Below, one piece after another: positions 1-7,425 of a DNA stretch of 7,453 bases. Where the stretch lies: assembly GCA_017534365.1 (NCBI GenBank), contig JAFWCS010000494.1, positions 1 to 7,453 on the forward strand. The letters run 5' to 3'. The notes under the pieces were generated by a model. The model did not search any database and had not been told where the DNA came from. It was given only the letters and a program-made list of their open reading frames with translations. This DNA is from Clostridia bacterium. Its GTDB lineage: Bacteria > Bacillota > Clostridia > Oscillospirales > Acutalibacteraceae. The number at the start of each line of letters is the position of its first letter. Within the stretch, counting starts at the first letter, position 1. Made by a program: the position numbers and the translations under genes.

Positions 1-549
1 GGCGTAATCCGCCGCTGGGATATAGCACATCTCCTTCCTCACCGTGCCGACCGGCGGATCGTTCGGCAGGCTGTCCGGGTCGGGATAGTCCGTCTCCCCC
101 GGCGCGAACGGCGTATCCGCCGTTTTGATATTGCCTTTTTCCGGCGTCACGCCGAAGGCTTCCTGCACGTAATGCCAGAGCGTGCTCTTGATCCAGAACA
201 TCACGCCGCAGCCGCCGCACAGACCGTGATACATGTTGAAATAGATCGTGTCCCCCTCATATTCGATGCTGCAGAGATGGAAATTCACGTCTGCCGTGCC
301 GAGCCGCGTATGCTTCCCCGTCACGGGCGCAACGGTCAGCGGACGCGGATTCTCGATCAGATCGATCGTGCCGTCCGCGTGAAGGCGGATCTCCTTTGCG
401 TAATACGGGAAGCGCCTGATCGCGATCTGCGCCGCCGTTTTCAGCGCCGTCACGTTGACCGGCGCGGTCATGACCAGCTTGATGCGGATATTGTATGTGA
501 TGAACTTATTTGCTTCATACAGCAGATAGCTGTCGGGATTCTGTTTCAT
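1..549 (-). CDS. Condensation/acyltransferase-like protein, N-terminal part (runs off the left edge)
   Basis: The frame is open from an ATG at 549-547 to the window edge, giving the first 183 residues. The start is supported by a GAGGGG ribosome binding site 8 bases upstream and by a promoter at 638-666. The fold looks like the chloramphenicol-acetyltransferase/NRPS-condensation/alcohol-acetyltransferase superfamily: an early segment resembling the substrate-channel strand (TAPVNVTALKTAAQIAIRRF, about residues 28-47), then strands, then FNMYHGLCGGCGVMFW (about 104-119) at the place of the HxxxDG active-site motif, followed by a helix. His108 is present but the usual Asp is Gly112. Family members transfer acyl groups between thioester or CoA donors and alcohol or amine acceptors, or are catalytically dead. 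No signal peptide or membrane segment is seen. It is transcribed away from the sugar operon, so a shared role is not implied. The family call rests on motif resemblance only; the substrate is unknown. Confidence 0.6.
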   Translation of the reverse strand, partial: MKQNPDSYLLYEANKFITYNIRIKLVMTAPVNVTALKTAAQIAIRRFPYYAKEIRLHADGTIDLIENPRPLTVAPVTGKHTRLGTADVNFHLCSIEYEGDTIYFNMYHGLCGGCGVMFWIKSTLWHYVQEAFGVTPEKGNIKTADTPFAPGETDYPDPDSLPNDPPVGTVRKEMCYIPAADYA

Positions 550-568
550 CGCGTTTTCCCCTCTTTCT

Positions 569-578
569 TTCACGTGAA
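569..578. promoter_or_regulatory. 10-bp perfect palindrome TTCACGTGAA in the leader of the acyltransferase-like gene
   Basis: The perfect inverted repeat TTCACGTGAA lies between the predicted transcription start and the ribosome binding site of the minus-strand gene, about 20 bases before its ATG. It could be an operator, or chance. It does not extend symmetrically beyond 10 bp, and no regulator gene in the window points to a binding protein. Confidence 0.25.
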
Positions 579-637
579 GCATCCGCGAATGGGTTCCGCC
601 CGGTTCGCGCCGCTCCCGCAGGAACTGATTTTTCTTT

Positions 638-666
638 ATTTTAGCATACCGCACGGCGCAATTCAA
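638..666 (-). promoter_or_regulatory. Sigma-A-type promoter for the acyltransferase-like gene
   Basis: On the minus strand there is a -35 box TTGAAT (666-661), a 17-base spacer and a -10 box TAAAAT (643-638) preceded by TGC, which is an extended -10. The predicted start of transcription is near 631, leaving a leader of about 80 bases before the ATG at 549. Spacing and both boxes fit the housekeeping consensus well. No experimental evidence is available. Confidence 0.7.
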
Positions 667-670
667 CCGT

Positions 671-686
671 GATTTTGATCAAAGTC
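671..686. promoter_or_regulatory. Candidate operator: 16-bp near-perfect palindrome between the divergent promoters
   Basis: GATTTTGATCAAAGTC is an inverted repeat with a single mismatched pair and a perfect TTTGATCAAA core (674-683). It sits between the -35 box of the minus-strand promoter (661-666) and the -35 box of the plus-strand promoter (710-715). A dimeric regulator bound here could affect both directions. The position is suggestive, but the binding protein is unknown and the core is short. Confidence 0.35.
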
Positions 687-709
687 GCCAAATTCCCGCC
701 GTTTTCGCC

Positions 710-738
710 TTGAAACGCCGAAAAAAAAGAGGTATAAT
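710..738 (+). promoter_or_regulatory. Sigma-A-type promoter for the ROK kinase-mannosidase operon
   Basis: The -35 box TTGAAA (710-715), a 17-base spacer and a perfect -10 box TATAAT (733-738) form a near-consensus housekeeping promoter. Transcription would start near 745, giving a short leader of about 23 bases that holds the AAAGGAGG ribosome binding site (753-760) of the kinase gene. The short leader leaves no room for a riboswitch or attenuator, so control would have to act at initiation. Confidence 0.8.
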
Positions 739-767
739 AGAAAAAGAGAACGAAAGGAGGCTGCGCC

Positions 768-1718
768 ATGCGGATCCTCGGTATTGATATCGGCGGCACC
801 AAATGCGCCGTCGTGCTCGGCAACGAAACGGGTGAGATTCTGAAGAAAGAACGGTTTGCGACCGTCGGCTGCACTGAAACGCTGGAACGGCTGCGCGCGC
901 TTGCCGCCGGCATGGCGCCGTTTGACGCGATCGGGGTGAGCTGCGGCGGTCCGCTGGACGCGGCACGCGGCGTCATCCTCTCCCCGCCCAACCTGCCCGG
1001 CTGGGATCACGTGGAGATCGTCCGGCTGCTCAGCGAACGCTTTCATGTACCCGTTTTCCTGAAAAACGACGCGGACGCCTGCGCGCTGGCCGAATGGCGC
1101 TTCGGCGCGGGCAAGGGCGCGCAGAATCTGATCTTTCTCACCTTCGGCACCGGGCTCGGCGCGGGGCTGATCCTGAACGGGCGGCTTTACAGCGGCGCCT
1201 GCGGTCTGGCGGGCGAGGCCGGGCATCTCCGGCTGGCGGACTTCGGCCCGGTCGGCCATGGCAAGGCCGGCTCGTTTGAGGGCTTCTGCTCCGGCGGCGG
1301 TCTTGCGCAGCTCGGGCAGGCGGCGGCTGTCGCGCACGCGCAGCAAGGGTGTCCGGTCGGCTTTACCGGCGGTGAAATCACGGCAAAAGCGCTGGCGGAA
1401 GCGGCCTATGGCGGCGACGCGGCTGCGATCGAGGTGTTCCGGCAATGCGGACGGATGCTCGGACGCGGGCTTTCGCTGCTGATCGATCTGCTGAACCCCG
1501 AGCGCATTCTCCTCGGCGGCATTTTCGGCCGCTGCGAATCCCTGCTGCGCCCGGAAATGGAAAAAGAGATCGAAAAAGAAGCGCTGCCGGCATCCCGGCG
1601 CGCCTGCGCCATCCTGCCTGCGGCGCTGGGCGAAGCGATCGGCGACGTCGGCGCGCTGTGCGCGGCGTTGGACGGTCTGCAAACAGCGCAACAACAGAAA
1701 AAGGAGGCCTTTGTATGA
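768..1718 (+). CDS. ROK-family sugar kinase
   Basis: A 316-residue cytoplasmic protein of normal length for a ROK (repressor/ORF/kinase) sugar kinase, which transfers phosphate from ATP to a hexose. Visible motifs are the phosphate-1 loop LGIDIGGTK (residues 4-12), CGGPLD (59-64), FLKNDADA (97-104) with Asp101 as the likely catalytic base, the phosphate-2 loop FGTGLGAG (126-133) and GEAGH (149-153). There is no N-terminal helix-turn-helix, so this is a kinase and not a ROK repressor. The usual CxCGxxGCxE zinc motif after GEAGH is absent; the region instead reads GHGKAGSFEGFCSGGG (163-178), with only one Cys. The start is fixed by AAAGGAGG 7 bases upstream. Its stop overlaps the mannosidase start (ATGA), so the two are translationally coupled. 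That suggests a hexose such as mannose, or one derived from it, as substrate; glucose or fructose are equally possible. Confidence 0.9.
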   Translation: MRILGIDIGGTKCAVVLGNETGEILKKERFATVGCTETLERLRALAAGMAPFDAIGVSCGGPLDAARGVILSPPNLPGWDHVEIVRLLSERFHVPVFLKNDADACALAEWRFGAGKGAQNLIFLTFGTGLGAGLILNGRLYSGACGLAGEAGHLRLADFGPVGHGKAGSFEGFCSGGGLAQLGQAAAVAHAQQGCPVGFTGGEITAKALAEAAYGGDAAAIEVFRQCGRMLGRGLSLLIDLLNPERILLGGIFGRCESLLRPEMEKEIEKEALPASRRACAILPAALGEAIGDVGALCAALDGLQTAQQQKKEAFV

Positions 1719-4147
1719 ACCCCCGTTATTATCTGATCGCGAACGCGCATCTGGACCCCGTCTGGCAGTGGCGGGTGCCGGAGGGGCTGGCGCTTGTCAA
1801 ATCCACCTTCCGTTCCGCGCTGGACCGGATGAAGGAATTCCCGGATTACACCTTCACAAGCGCCTGCGCGGGCTACTACAAATACATTCGCGAGAGCGAA
1901 CCGGAGATGTTTGAAGAGATCCTGCAGCGGGTCCGCGAAGGGCGCTGGGCGGTGGTCGGCGGCATGTGGGTGCAGCCGGACTGCAACCTGCCCTCCGGTG
2001 AGGCCTTCTGCCGGCATCTGCTTTATTCCCAGCGCTTCTTCCGGGAAGCGTTCGGCTTCACGGTCCGAACCGGCTACAACGTGGATTCCTTCGGTCACAA
2101 CGGCATGCTGCCGCAGCTTCTGAAAAAAGCGGGGATCGGCAATTACGTTTATCAGCGCCCGGACAATCGCCTGGAAAAGCCTGATCTGCCCGCCGAGCCC
2201 CTGCATCTGTGGCAAAGCCCGGACGGCAGCGTCGTGCGCGCTTTTCACATCCCGGACAGCTACGCCGGCGACGTGAAGCTTCGCCGGCTGGAGGAGCATT
2301 ATTTCAACAAGTCGCAGCCGATGATGGTCTTCTTCGGCGTGGGCAACCACGGCGGCGGCCCGTCGAAGGAGCATCTGCGGCACGCCGAGGCGCTGATCGC
2401 GGGAGGCGATTTCAAATATGCGACGCCCGATGCATATTTTGACGAAACGCGGGACGTTCCCGCGCCGCTCGTCACCGGCGACCTGCAGCACCACGCCAGC
2501 GGCTGCTACAGCGCAAACAGCCGGATCAAGGCGATGAACCGCGCCGCGGAGACCGCACTCGTCACCGCGGAAAAGCTGGACTCGCTCGCAAATCTCCTCA
2601 CAGGTTCCGGCCTGCACACCGCGCAGCTGGCGCAGGGCTGGGAACGCGTGATGTTCAATCAATTTCACGATATCCTCGCGGGCTGCGCGATCAAAGAGGC
2701 ATATGAAGACGCGGAAAACGCGTTCGGCTACGCGCGCCAGGTCGCGCTGGATCTCAACACCTTCGCTGCCCAGCGCATTTCATGGCGGATCAGAACGACC
2801 GATTTTCTCCACGCGGACACTTCTGAAATGCGGGGCAGGCTGTGGTATCGGGAGGGCGAAGGCTCCCCGGTCGTCGTGTTCAACCCGCACGCGTTTCCGG
2901 TGCGTTCCGTTGCGGAATTCGGCTCGCAGTATATTGCCCGTGTGCTGGATTCCGACGGCCGCAGCGTGCCCTTCCAGCTCGTGCGCGCCTCCTACACGGA
3001 CGGCGAGCACCGGTTCAAATGCCTGTTTGAAGCGCAGATCCCCGCCCTCGGCTACGCCGTTTATTATCTCTATCACAAGGAGGACAGCGCGGAAGCGGCG
3101 GCGTTCCCGACGCGCCTGCGCGCAGCGGACGACTCGCTGGAGAACGATCACGTGCGTATCCGCTTCGACCGCGAGACCGGCGCCGTTTCCTCCTGCATCC
3201 TGAAAGAGACCGGGAAAGACTATGCCGCCGGTCTGCTCGGCCACGCGCTGGTCTGCGACGACGCTGCCAACGACACCTGGGCGCACGGCGTGTTTGATTT
3301 CAACAAGGAGATCGATTCCTTCGGCGGCGGCACGCTGACGCTGGTTGAGCAGGGTCCCGTGCGGGCGACGGTCAAATCCGTCGTGCGCTGCGGCGAATCC
3401 GTGCTGACCCGGTATTATTCGCTTTATGAAGACAGCGCGCAGCTGACCGTGCGCACCGTGCTCGATCTGCGCGCGCAGTATCGATCCGTCAAGCTCTCGT
3501 TCCCGACGGCCGCAGAGGATCCCGCCGTCACCTGGTCCATGCCCTTCGGTTTCATCGAAAAGCCGGCGAACGGGCAGGAGGAGCCCGCCCACGCCTGGTG
3601 CGATCTCCACGACGCGGCGGGCAGCGGACTCGCGCTGCTCAACACGGGCAAATACAGCTTCTGCGCCGTCGGCAGCGATCTGCGCATGATGATCGCGCGG
3701 GCCTGCGCTTATCTTGACCACTACGGGCAGCAGTCGCGCGACGATGCAATGGAGTTCCTCGATCAGGGGCAGCAGGCCTTCACCTATGCGCTCATCCCCC
3801 ATGCCGCGCGCGAAAACGGCGCGCTGCTGCGGGCGGCGGCGCTCCTGAACGATCCGCTGCAGACCCATCAGGAAACGCACCACGACGGGCCGCTGCCGCA
3901 AACGTATTCCGCCCTGTCGATCGACCGGGACGATCTGCTCGTCACCGCGCTGAAAGCCGCGGAGGACGGCGACGGCTGGATCCTGCGCATCACGGAAACG
4001 GACGGCCGCGCGGTCGACGCGACCGTAGACTTTGCGGCGCTGCGCACGAAGTTTTCGATGCACTGGGGCCCGCAGGAGATCAAAACGATTCGCATCGCCG
4101 CTGACGGCAGCGTTTCGGAATGCCTGATCACGGAGTATCCGTCATAA
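1715..4147 (+). CDS. GH38 alpha-mannosidase
   Basis: An 810-residue glycoside hydrolase family 38 enzyme, full length for bacterial members. It removes alpha-linked mannose with retention, using a bound zinc. Visible motifs are NAHLDPVWQW (residues 10-19; His12 and Asp14 as zinc ligands), NVDSFGHNGMLPQ (122-134; Asp124 as likely nucleophile), GVGNHGGGPS (208-217), GDLQHHASGCYS (255-266) and NQFHDILAGC (315-324; His318 as the likely remaining zinc ligand). A helical linker region follows to about residue 380, then the C-terminal beta-sandwich domains, which start near VVVFNPHAFP (386-395). No signal peptide is seen, so it acts in the cytoplasm on imported mannosides. The chosen ATG at 1715 overlaps the kinase stop and has AAGGAGG 7 bases upstream; the frame is open further upstream, but that part lies inside the kinase gene and has no support. 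The linkage preference (alpha-1,2, -1,3, -1,6 or mannosylglycerate) cannot be read from the sequence. Confidence 0.95.
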   Translation: MNPRYYLIANAHLDPVWQWRVPEGLALVKSTFRSALDRMKEFPDYTFTSACAGYYKYIRESEPEMFEEILQRVREGRWAVVGGMWVQPDCNLPSGEAFCRHLLYSQRFFREAFGFTVRTGYNVDSFGHNGMLPQLLKKAGIGNYVYQRPDNRLEKPDLPAEPLHLWQSPDGSVVRAFHIPDSYAGDVKLRRLEEHYFNKSQPMMVFFGVGNHGGGPSKEHLRHAEALIAGGDFKYATPDAYFDETRDVPAPLVTGDLQHHASGCYSANSRIKAMNRAAETALVTAEKLDSLANLLTGSGLHTAQLAQGWERVMFNQFHDILAGCAIKEAYEDAENAFGYARQVALDLNTFAAQRISWRIRTTDFLHADTSEMRGRLWYREGEGSPVVVFNPHAFPVRSVAEFGSQYIARVLDSDGRSVPFQLVRASYTDGEHRFKCLFEAQIPALGYAVYYLYHKEDSAEAAAFPTRLRAADDSLENDHVRIRFDRETGAVSSCILKETGKDYAAGLLGHALVCDDAANDTWAHGVFDFNKEIDSFGGGTLTLVEQGPVRATVKSVVRCGESVLTRYYSLYEDSAQLTVRTVLDLRAQYRSVKLSFPTAAEDPAVTWSMPFGFIEKPANGQEEPAHAWCDLHDAAGSGLALLNTGKYSFCAVGSDLRMMIARACAYLDHYGQQSRDDAMEFLDQGQQAFTYALIPHAARENGALLRAAALLNDPLQTHQETHHDGPLPQTYSALSIDRDDLLVTALKAAEDGDGWILRITETDGRAVDATVDFAALRTKFSMHWGPQEIKTIRIAADGSVSECLITEYPS

Positions 4148-4160
4148 TGTATAATACAGT

Positions 4161-4199
4161 TCGAGCCGCTGCAGACGCAGCGGCTCGATTCTTTTTATT
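4161..4199 (+). terminator. Rho-independent terminator after the mannosidase gene
   Basis: A perfect 12-bp GC-rich stem (TCGAGCCGCTGC at 4161-4172 with its complement at 4177-4188) closes a 4-base loop AGAC and is followed by TTCTTTTTATT. It starts 13 bases after the mannosidase stop codon. Read from the other strand, the same hairpin begins 9 bases after the permease stop codon and is followed by an AT-rich but not U-rich stretch, so it may also end the convergent operon, less efficiently. Confidence 0.9.
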
Positions 4200-6450
4200 A
4201 TTCAGCGATTTCGTTTGTCGCCGCCTGCGCGGCTTTGGCCTGCGCGTACTGCGCGAGGATCTCGTCGAGGCGGCTGTAATTCTCCGCCTGCGCGAGCAGC
4301 CGTTTTGCATCCAGATAAGGCTTGGCGGCGCGGGCATAGCGCGCGTAGGCGTCAGCGGCCTGTTTGATCTCGGCACCGATCTGCGCGCGCCGCGCCTGCT
4401 GCGTTTTCACGGCTTGCTTCAGGGCGGGCAGCGCTTGAGGATTGCCCGCTTCCTTCGCGTTTTTCACGGCCTGCAGCGTCTGCTCCAGCGCTTTGGCGTT
4501 TTCCTCCTCCGCGCGGAAGAGCCGGTCAAAAACGCTGCTGTCAAACGGCTCGAGCCCGTGCGGGAAATCGCGTCTGAGCGCCCGGCGGGCAACGGCGACG
4601 CTTTCGATCCGCAGAAGCGCCTCCCTGCGTGCCTCCCGCTCCTGCGCGGTTGCGCGCGGCATGGCGCCGATCTCCTGTCTGGTCGGCAGTTCGACGTCAA
4701 GGAAACCCGTCGGCCCGCCGGCAACCATCAGCTGCGCCTGCGCGAGCGCTGCCCTGCCCGCTTCAGTTTCAAAGCGGTGCAGCTCCTGCAGCACGCGTGC
4801 GGAGATCGCAAAGCGTTCCGTTTCCTGCGCGATCTGCCGTTTTTCCTGCTTTGTCGCCCCCGCAGCCGCCGGCGGCGTGCGGTCCGCATCCTCCCGCGCC
4901 TGCGTGATCATGTCGCCGACCTCGATCAGCGTTTCCTCGCGCAGCACGCCGTTGGCAGAATCCTCAAACATGGCGCGCAGCTTCAGCACGGCCACCATGC
5001 CCTTCTGATCCGTTTCCGTCAGATCATAGAAGAAGAACGGGATCACGTTCAGCGCCGCGCCGACAACGGAGGCCATGATCAGCACGGAGCAGATGCGCAC
5101 GAAATACGCGGGATCGAACAGCACGTCGTAGACGTTCGAGCCGTCGTAGCCGAGCGCGTGGGCGGTCGCGGCGTTCAGCCCGGCGCGCTGATAGATCGCG
5201 GGCAGCACGGAGCTGGTCGCGAGCGTGATTACGTTGCCGATCAGCCCGACCGCGGCGAACATGCCGTCGATCCGCTCGCCGGTCACATACTGCTGATAAT
5301 CGCGGATATCCGCCTGAATGCTGGGGTTGAGCAGATGGCCGAGCGAGGTAATGAACTGGTTGACGAAGATGCAGCCCAGCAGCAGCCAGATCGTGCCGCT
5401 CTGCCCCGTGCGCCGCACGATGGGCAGCATCAGCAGAATAAAGCCGACGTTCAGCATGTTGGTAACGACGAGGATCTTCTTTTTGCCGTATTTCCGGATG
5501 AAGAACGGCGCGACCAGATTCGGCCAGAACGCGGCGTTGCCGGCGATTGCGGTCACAAGCGAATACTGCCCGGGCGAGCAGGCATGCTGATAATTATACA
5601 TCCAGCCGAGAATATTGCCGAAGGAGGATTCCAGAAAGCCGATCCAGCCCGCAAGCGAGATGATCCAGAAGTATTTGTTGCGCGCGATCGCGCGGATCGC
5701 ATCCGGAAACCGCACCCGGATCACGTGGGTGCGCGCCTGCACGATCTTCTCCTCCGTGTTCCCATAGGCGAGCAGGGAAAGCAGGAACCCGCCGGCGATC
5801 ATGAGCGGGAACAGCACGCGGAACACCCGCAGGTCATAGAGCGTGTTTTCGCCCGTGATCAGCCGCGCCACGAGGGGCAGAAAGATATTGGCGATCGAAG
5901 GCGAGAAATTCTCGATCACGGATTTGACGGAGAGCACGTCCGAGCGCTCGATGCTGTTGGGCGAGAGCACGTAGATCAGGCTGTCAAAGGCGTCGTTATA
6001 GAAATTAAAGAAGAACTGGAAGCCGACGTTGCACGCGAGCACGACGGCGCACTTGCCCATCAGGCTCATGCGTTCATACGGAAACAGGATGAACGCGACG
6101 CCGAGGAGCGCCGTCGGAATCCCCATGGTGACGATATAGGGCCGGTATTTGCCCTTCATGGAGCGCGTGTTGTCGATCATCCGCGCGCGCACCGCCGTGA
6201 GCGGGAAGCCGGAGAGCACGCTGGCCAGATAAATGCCGTACATCGCGCCGGGATCGATGCCGATCGTGTTGCCGATCAGCGTGTTGCCGATGCTGATGAC
6301 CATCTGACTGATGCACCAGACCACCAGCTTCTGCCCGATCCCGCCCACGGAGAGCGAAAGGATCTCTTTGAAGCTCATGTAGCGGCCCTTGGCCGGATGC
6401 CGCCAATACGTGCGCAGCGAAGTGAAAAACGCGGCGATTTTTGCGCTCAT
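4198..6450 (-). CDS. GPH/MelB-like MFS sugar permease with a long C-terminal tail
   Basis: A 750-residue membrane protein. Residues 1 to about 475 form a multi-spanning core like the glycoside-pentoside-hexuronide:cation symporters (MelB type), which import oligosaccharides or glycosides with a cation. Supporting signs are hydrophobic spans throughout, the cytoplasmic loop RARMIDNTRSMKGKYRPY (88-104), which matches the family's Asp..GK.RP signature, and DIRDYQQYVTGERIDG (381-396) in the second half. Residues 476-750 are soluble: a conserved-looking stretch after FFFYDLTETDQKG (472-484), then an Ala/Arg/Glu/Gln-rich helical region from about 600 likely to be coiled coil. GPH proteins are usually 450-500 residues, so the tail is extra. 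The ATG overlaps the stop of the GH30 gene (ATGA) and has GGGGGAGGA 7 bases upstream. Its stop codon lies in the T-tract of the convergent terminator. The imported sugar is unknown; the upstream hydrolase suggests its products. Confidence 0.88.
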   Translation of the reverse strand: MSAKIAAFFTSLRTYWRHPAKGRYMSFKEILSLSVGGIGQKLVVWCISQMVISIGNTLIGNTIGIDPGAMYGIYLASVLSGFPLTAVRARMIDNTRSMKGKYRPYIVTMGIPTALLGVAFILFPYERMSLMGKCAVVLACNVGFQFFFNFYNDAFDSLIYVLSPNSIERSDVLSVKSVIENFSPSIANIFLPLVARLITGENTLYDLRVFRVLFPLMIAGGFLLSLLAYGNTEEKIVQARTHVIRVRFPDAIRAIARNKYFWIISLAGWIGFLESSFGNILGWMYNYQHACSPGQYSLVTAIAGNAAFWPNLVAPFFIRKYGKKKILVVTNMLNVGFILLMLPIVRRTGQSGTIWLLLGCIFVNQFITSLGHLLNPSIQADIRDYQQYVTGERIDGMFAAVGLIGNVITLATSSVLPAIYQRAGLNAATAHALGYDGSNVYDVLFDPAYFVRICSVLIMASVVGAALNVIPFFFYDLTETDQKGMVAVLKLRAMFEDSANGVLREETLIEVGDMITQAREDADRTPPAAAGATKQEKRQIAQETERFAISARVLQELHRFETEAGRAALAQAQLMVAGGPTGFLDVELPTRQEIGAMPRATAQEREARREALLRIESVAVARRALRRDFPHGLEPFDSSVFDRLFRAEEENAKALEQTLQAVKNAKEAGNPQALPALKQAVKTQQARRAQIGAEIKQAADAYARYARAAKPYLDAKRLLAQAENYSRLDEILAQYAQAKAAQAATNEIAE

Positions 6451-7425
6451 GCTTTGTCCTCCCCCGGTTCGGATTCACGGATCAGGATCGTGGTCACGGA
6501 GCGCGGCGTGAGCGTCACGCGCCCGCCCTTCACCGGATGCGGCTGCAGGTCTTCGTCCGCGTCCGTCACGATCGCCGTATGCGCCCCGGCAGGCAGCGAG
6601 AGCGTGGCCGCCGCCGGCTGCGGATTGATCACAACCGCCGTTACTGCGCCGTCCTTGCGGAAGGCCGCGACCCGCAGCGCGGGATCGCCGCAATCGGCCG
6701 CAATGCGCACCGCGCCGAACGGGATATATTTGGAATAATTGCCGGTCACATAGTAGCGTTTGGTCATCGAAAACGTGCCCGCATCCTGCTCGATATAGAT
6801 CAGCCCGTCACAGTAATCCACCTCGGAAACAGCGATCCAGTGCTGCCACGCGGCGGCGTTCAGAAGCGTGAGATCCTCCTGCATGGTCTGCGCCGTCACC
6901 AGCGCGGACTCCATCCCGGGGTCGCGCCCGCCCTGCATGTGGCACCATTCGCTCACACGAATCTGCTTGTCGGGCGCGTGCCGCGCCATCCAGCGCCGGA
7001 AGCGCCGCAGATAGGGCGCCCGCTTGTTGAAAAACGGAACGCGGACCGGATTCAGAAAATAGGAATGCACGTCCACGGCGTCGATGCGCGCGCGCACGGC
7101 AGGATCGCGCAGCATTGCGCGGGCATAGCTTTTATTATACCAGCGGATATCGCCGTTTTCAAGGCCGGACAGCCGCACGCCGTCGAGCGCCGGCCGCTGC
7201 GCCATCGTCTGCGCGAGCACCCGCATCATCCGCCCCGCGCTGCGCGGGCGGTAGTGGCAGCCCTCCTGCCCGCCGGTCCAGACCCAGAGCGGCTCGTTGA
7301 TCGGCGAGAGATATTTCACGGGCAAATCGCGGCGCACGAAGGCCTCCGTCACGTCCAGACAGAACTTCGCAAACGCTTCATAGTTTTCGCGCGGCAGATT
7401 TTCGCGCGGGGGGAAGCCCTTGTCG
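6447..7425 (-). CDS. GH30-type glycoside hydrolase, C-terminal part (5' end missing)
   Basis: About 325 residues of the C-terminal part of a clan-A (beta/alpha)8 hydrolase resembling GH30, a family that includes beta-1,6-galactanases, xylanases and beta-glucosidases. The protein contains YLSPINEPLWVW, whose Asn-Glu (Glu codon at 7295-7293) is the expected acid/base, then GGQEGCHYRP, and IRVSEWCHM, whose Glu (codon 6950-6948) is the likely nucleophile. Near the end, KRYYVTGNYSKYIPFGAVRI and the following short repeats of beta strands (AFRKDGAVTAVVINP) match the beta-sandwich side domain that GH30 enzymes carry at the C-terminus. The N-terminal barrel strands, any signal peptide and the true start are lost beyond the right edge; the GTG at 7352 is an internal Val codon, since coding similarity continues upstream of it. 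The gene is translationally coupled to the permease. Substrate unknown. Codons upstream of about 7424 run into adapter sequence and are not trustworthy. Confidence 0.82.

Noticed and set aside
172..672. A 166-residue plus-strand frame over the acyltransferase-like gene
   Set aside because: It opposes a minus-strand gene with a good promoter, ribosome binding site and fold-like motif. The plus-strand translation is Arg/His/Asp-rich with no motif.
711..724. A catabolite-responsive (cre) element starting TGAAACG near the kinase promoter
   Set aside because: The central CG is out of register with the cre consensus and the second half-site does not match.
663..1694. A 343-residue minus-strand frame covering the ROK kinase and the divergent promoters
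   Set aside because: It would run across both promoters and the whole kinase gene in antisense, with no motif. It is a shadow.
1445..1714. A 90-residue N-terminal extension of the mannosidase inside the kinase gene
   Set aside because: The extension is Arg-rich shadow translation of the kinase coding region. The ATG at 1715 has a strong ribosome binding site and is followed directly by the conserved N-terminus of GH38.
1406..4063. Long minus-strand open frames (about 420 residues each) antisense to the kinase and mannosidase genes
   Set aside because: They show no family motif, have shadow-like Arg/Ala/Gln composition and oppose a clearly assigned GH38 gene. High third-position GC suppresses stop codons on the complementary strand.
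4150..4155. TATAAT as a -10 box between the mannosidase stop and the terminator
   Set aside because: It has no -35 partner at the right distance and would fire straight into the terminator hairpin.
4120..6738. An 872-residue plus-strand open frame antisense to the permease gene
   Set aside because: It is rich in Arg, His and Asp, lacks recognisable motifs, and runs past both permease boundaries. The opposite strand encodes a clear membrane permease with a good ribosome binding site, so this is a GC-rich shadow frame.
7350..7352. GTG at 7352 as the start of the GH30-type gene
   Set aside because: There is no ribosome binding site before it, and the upstream in-frame codons (ENLPRENYEAFAKFCLD) continue the conserved family sequence.
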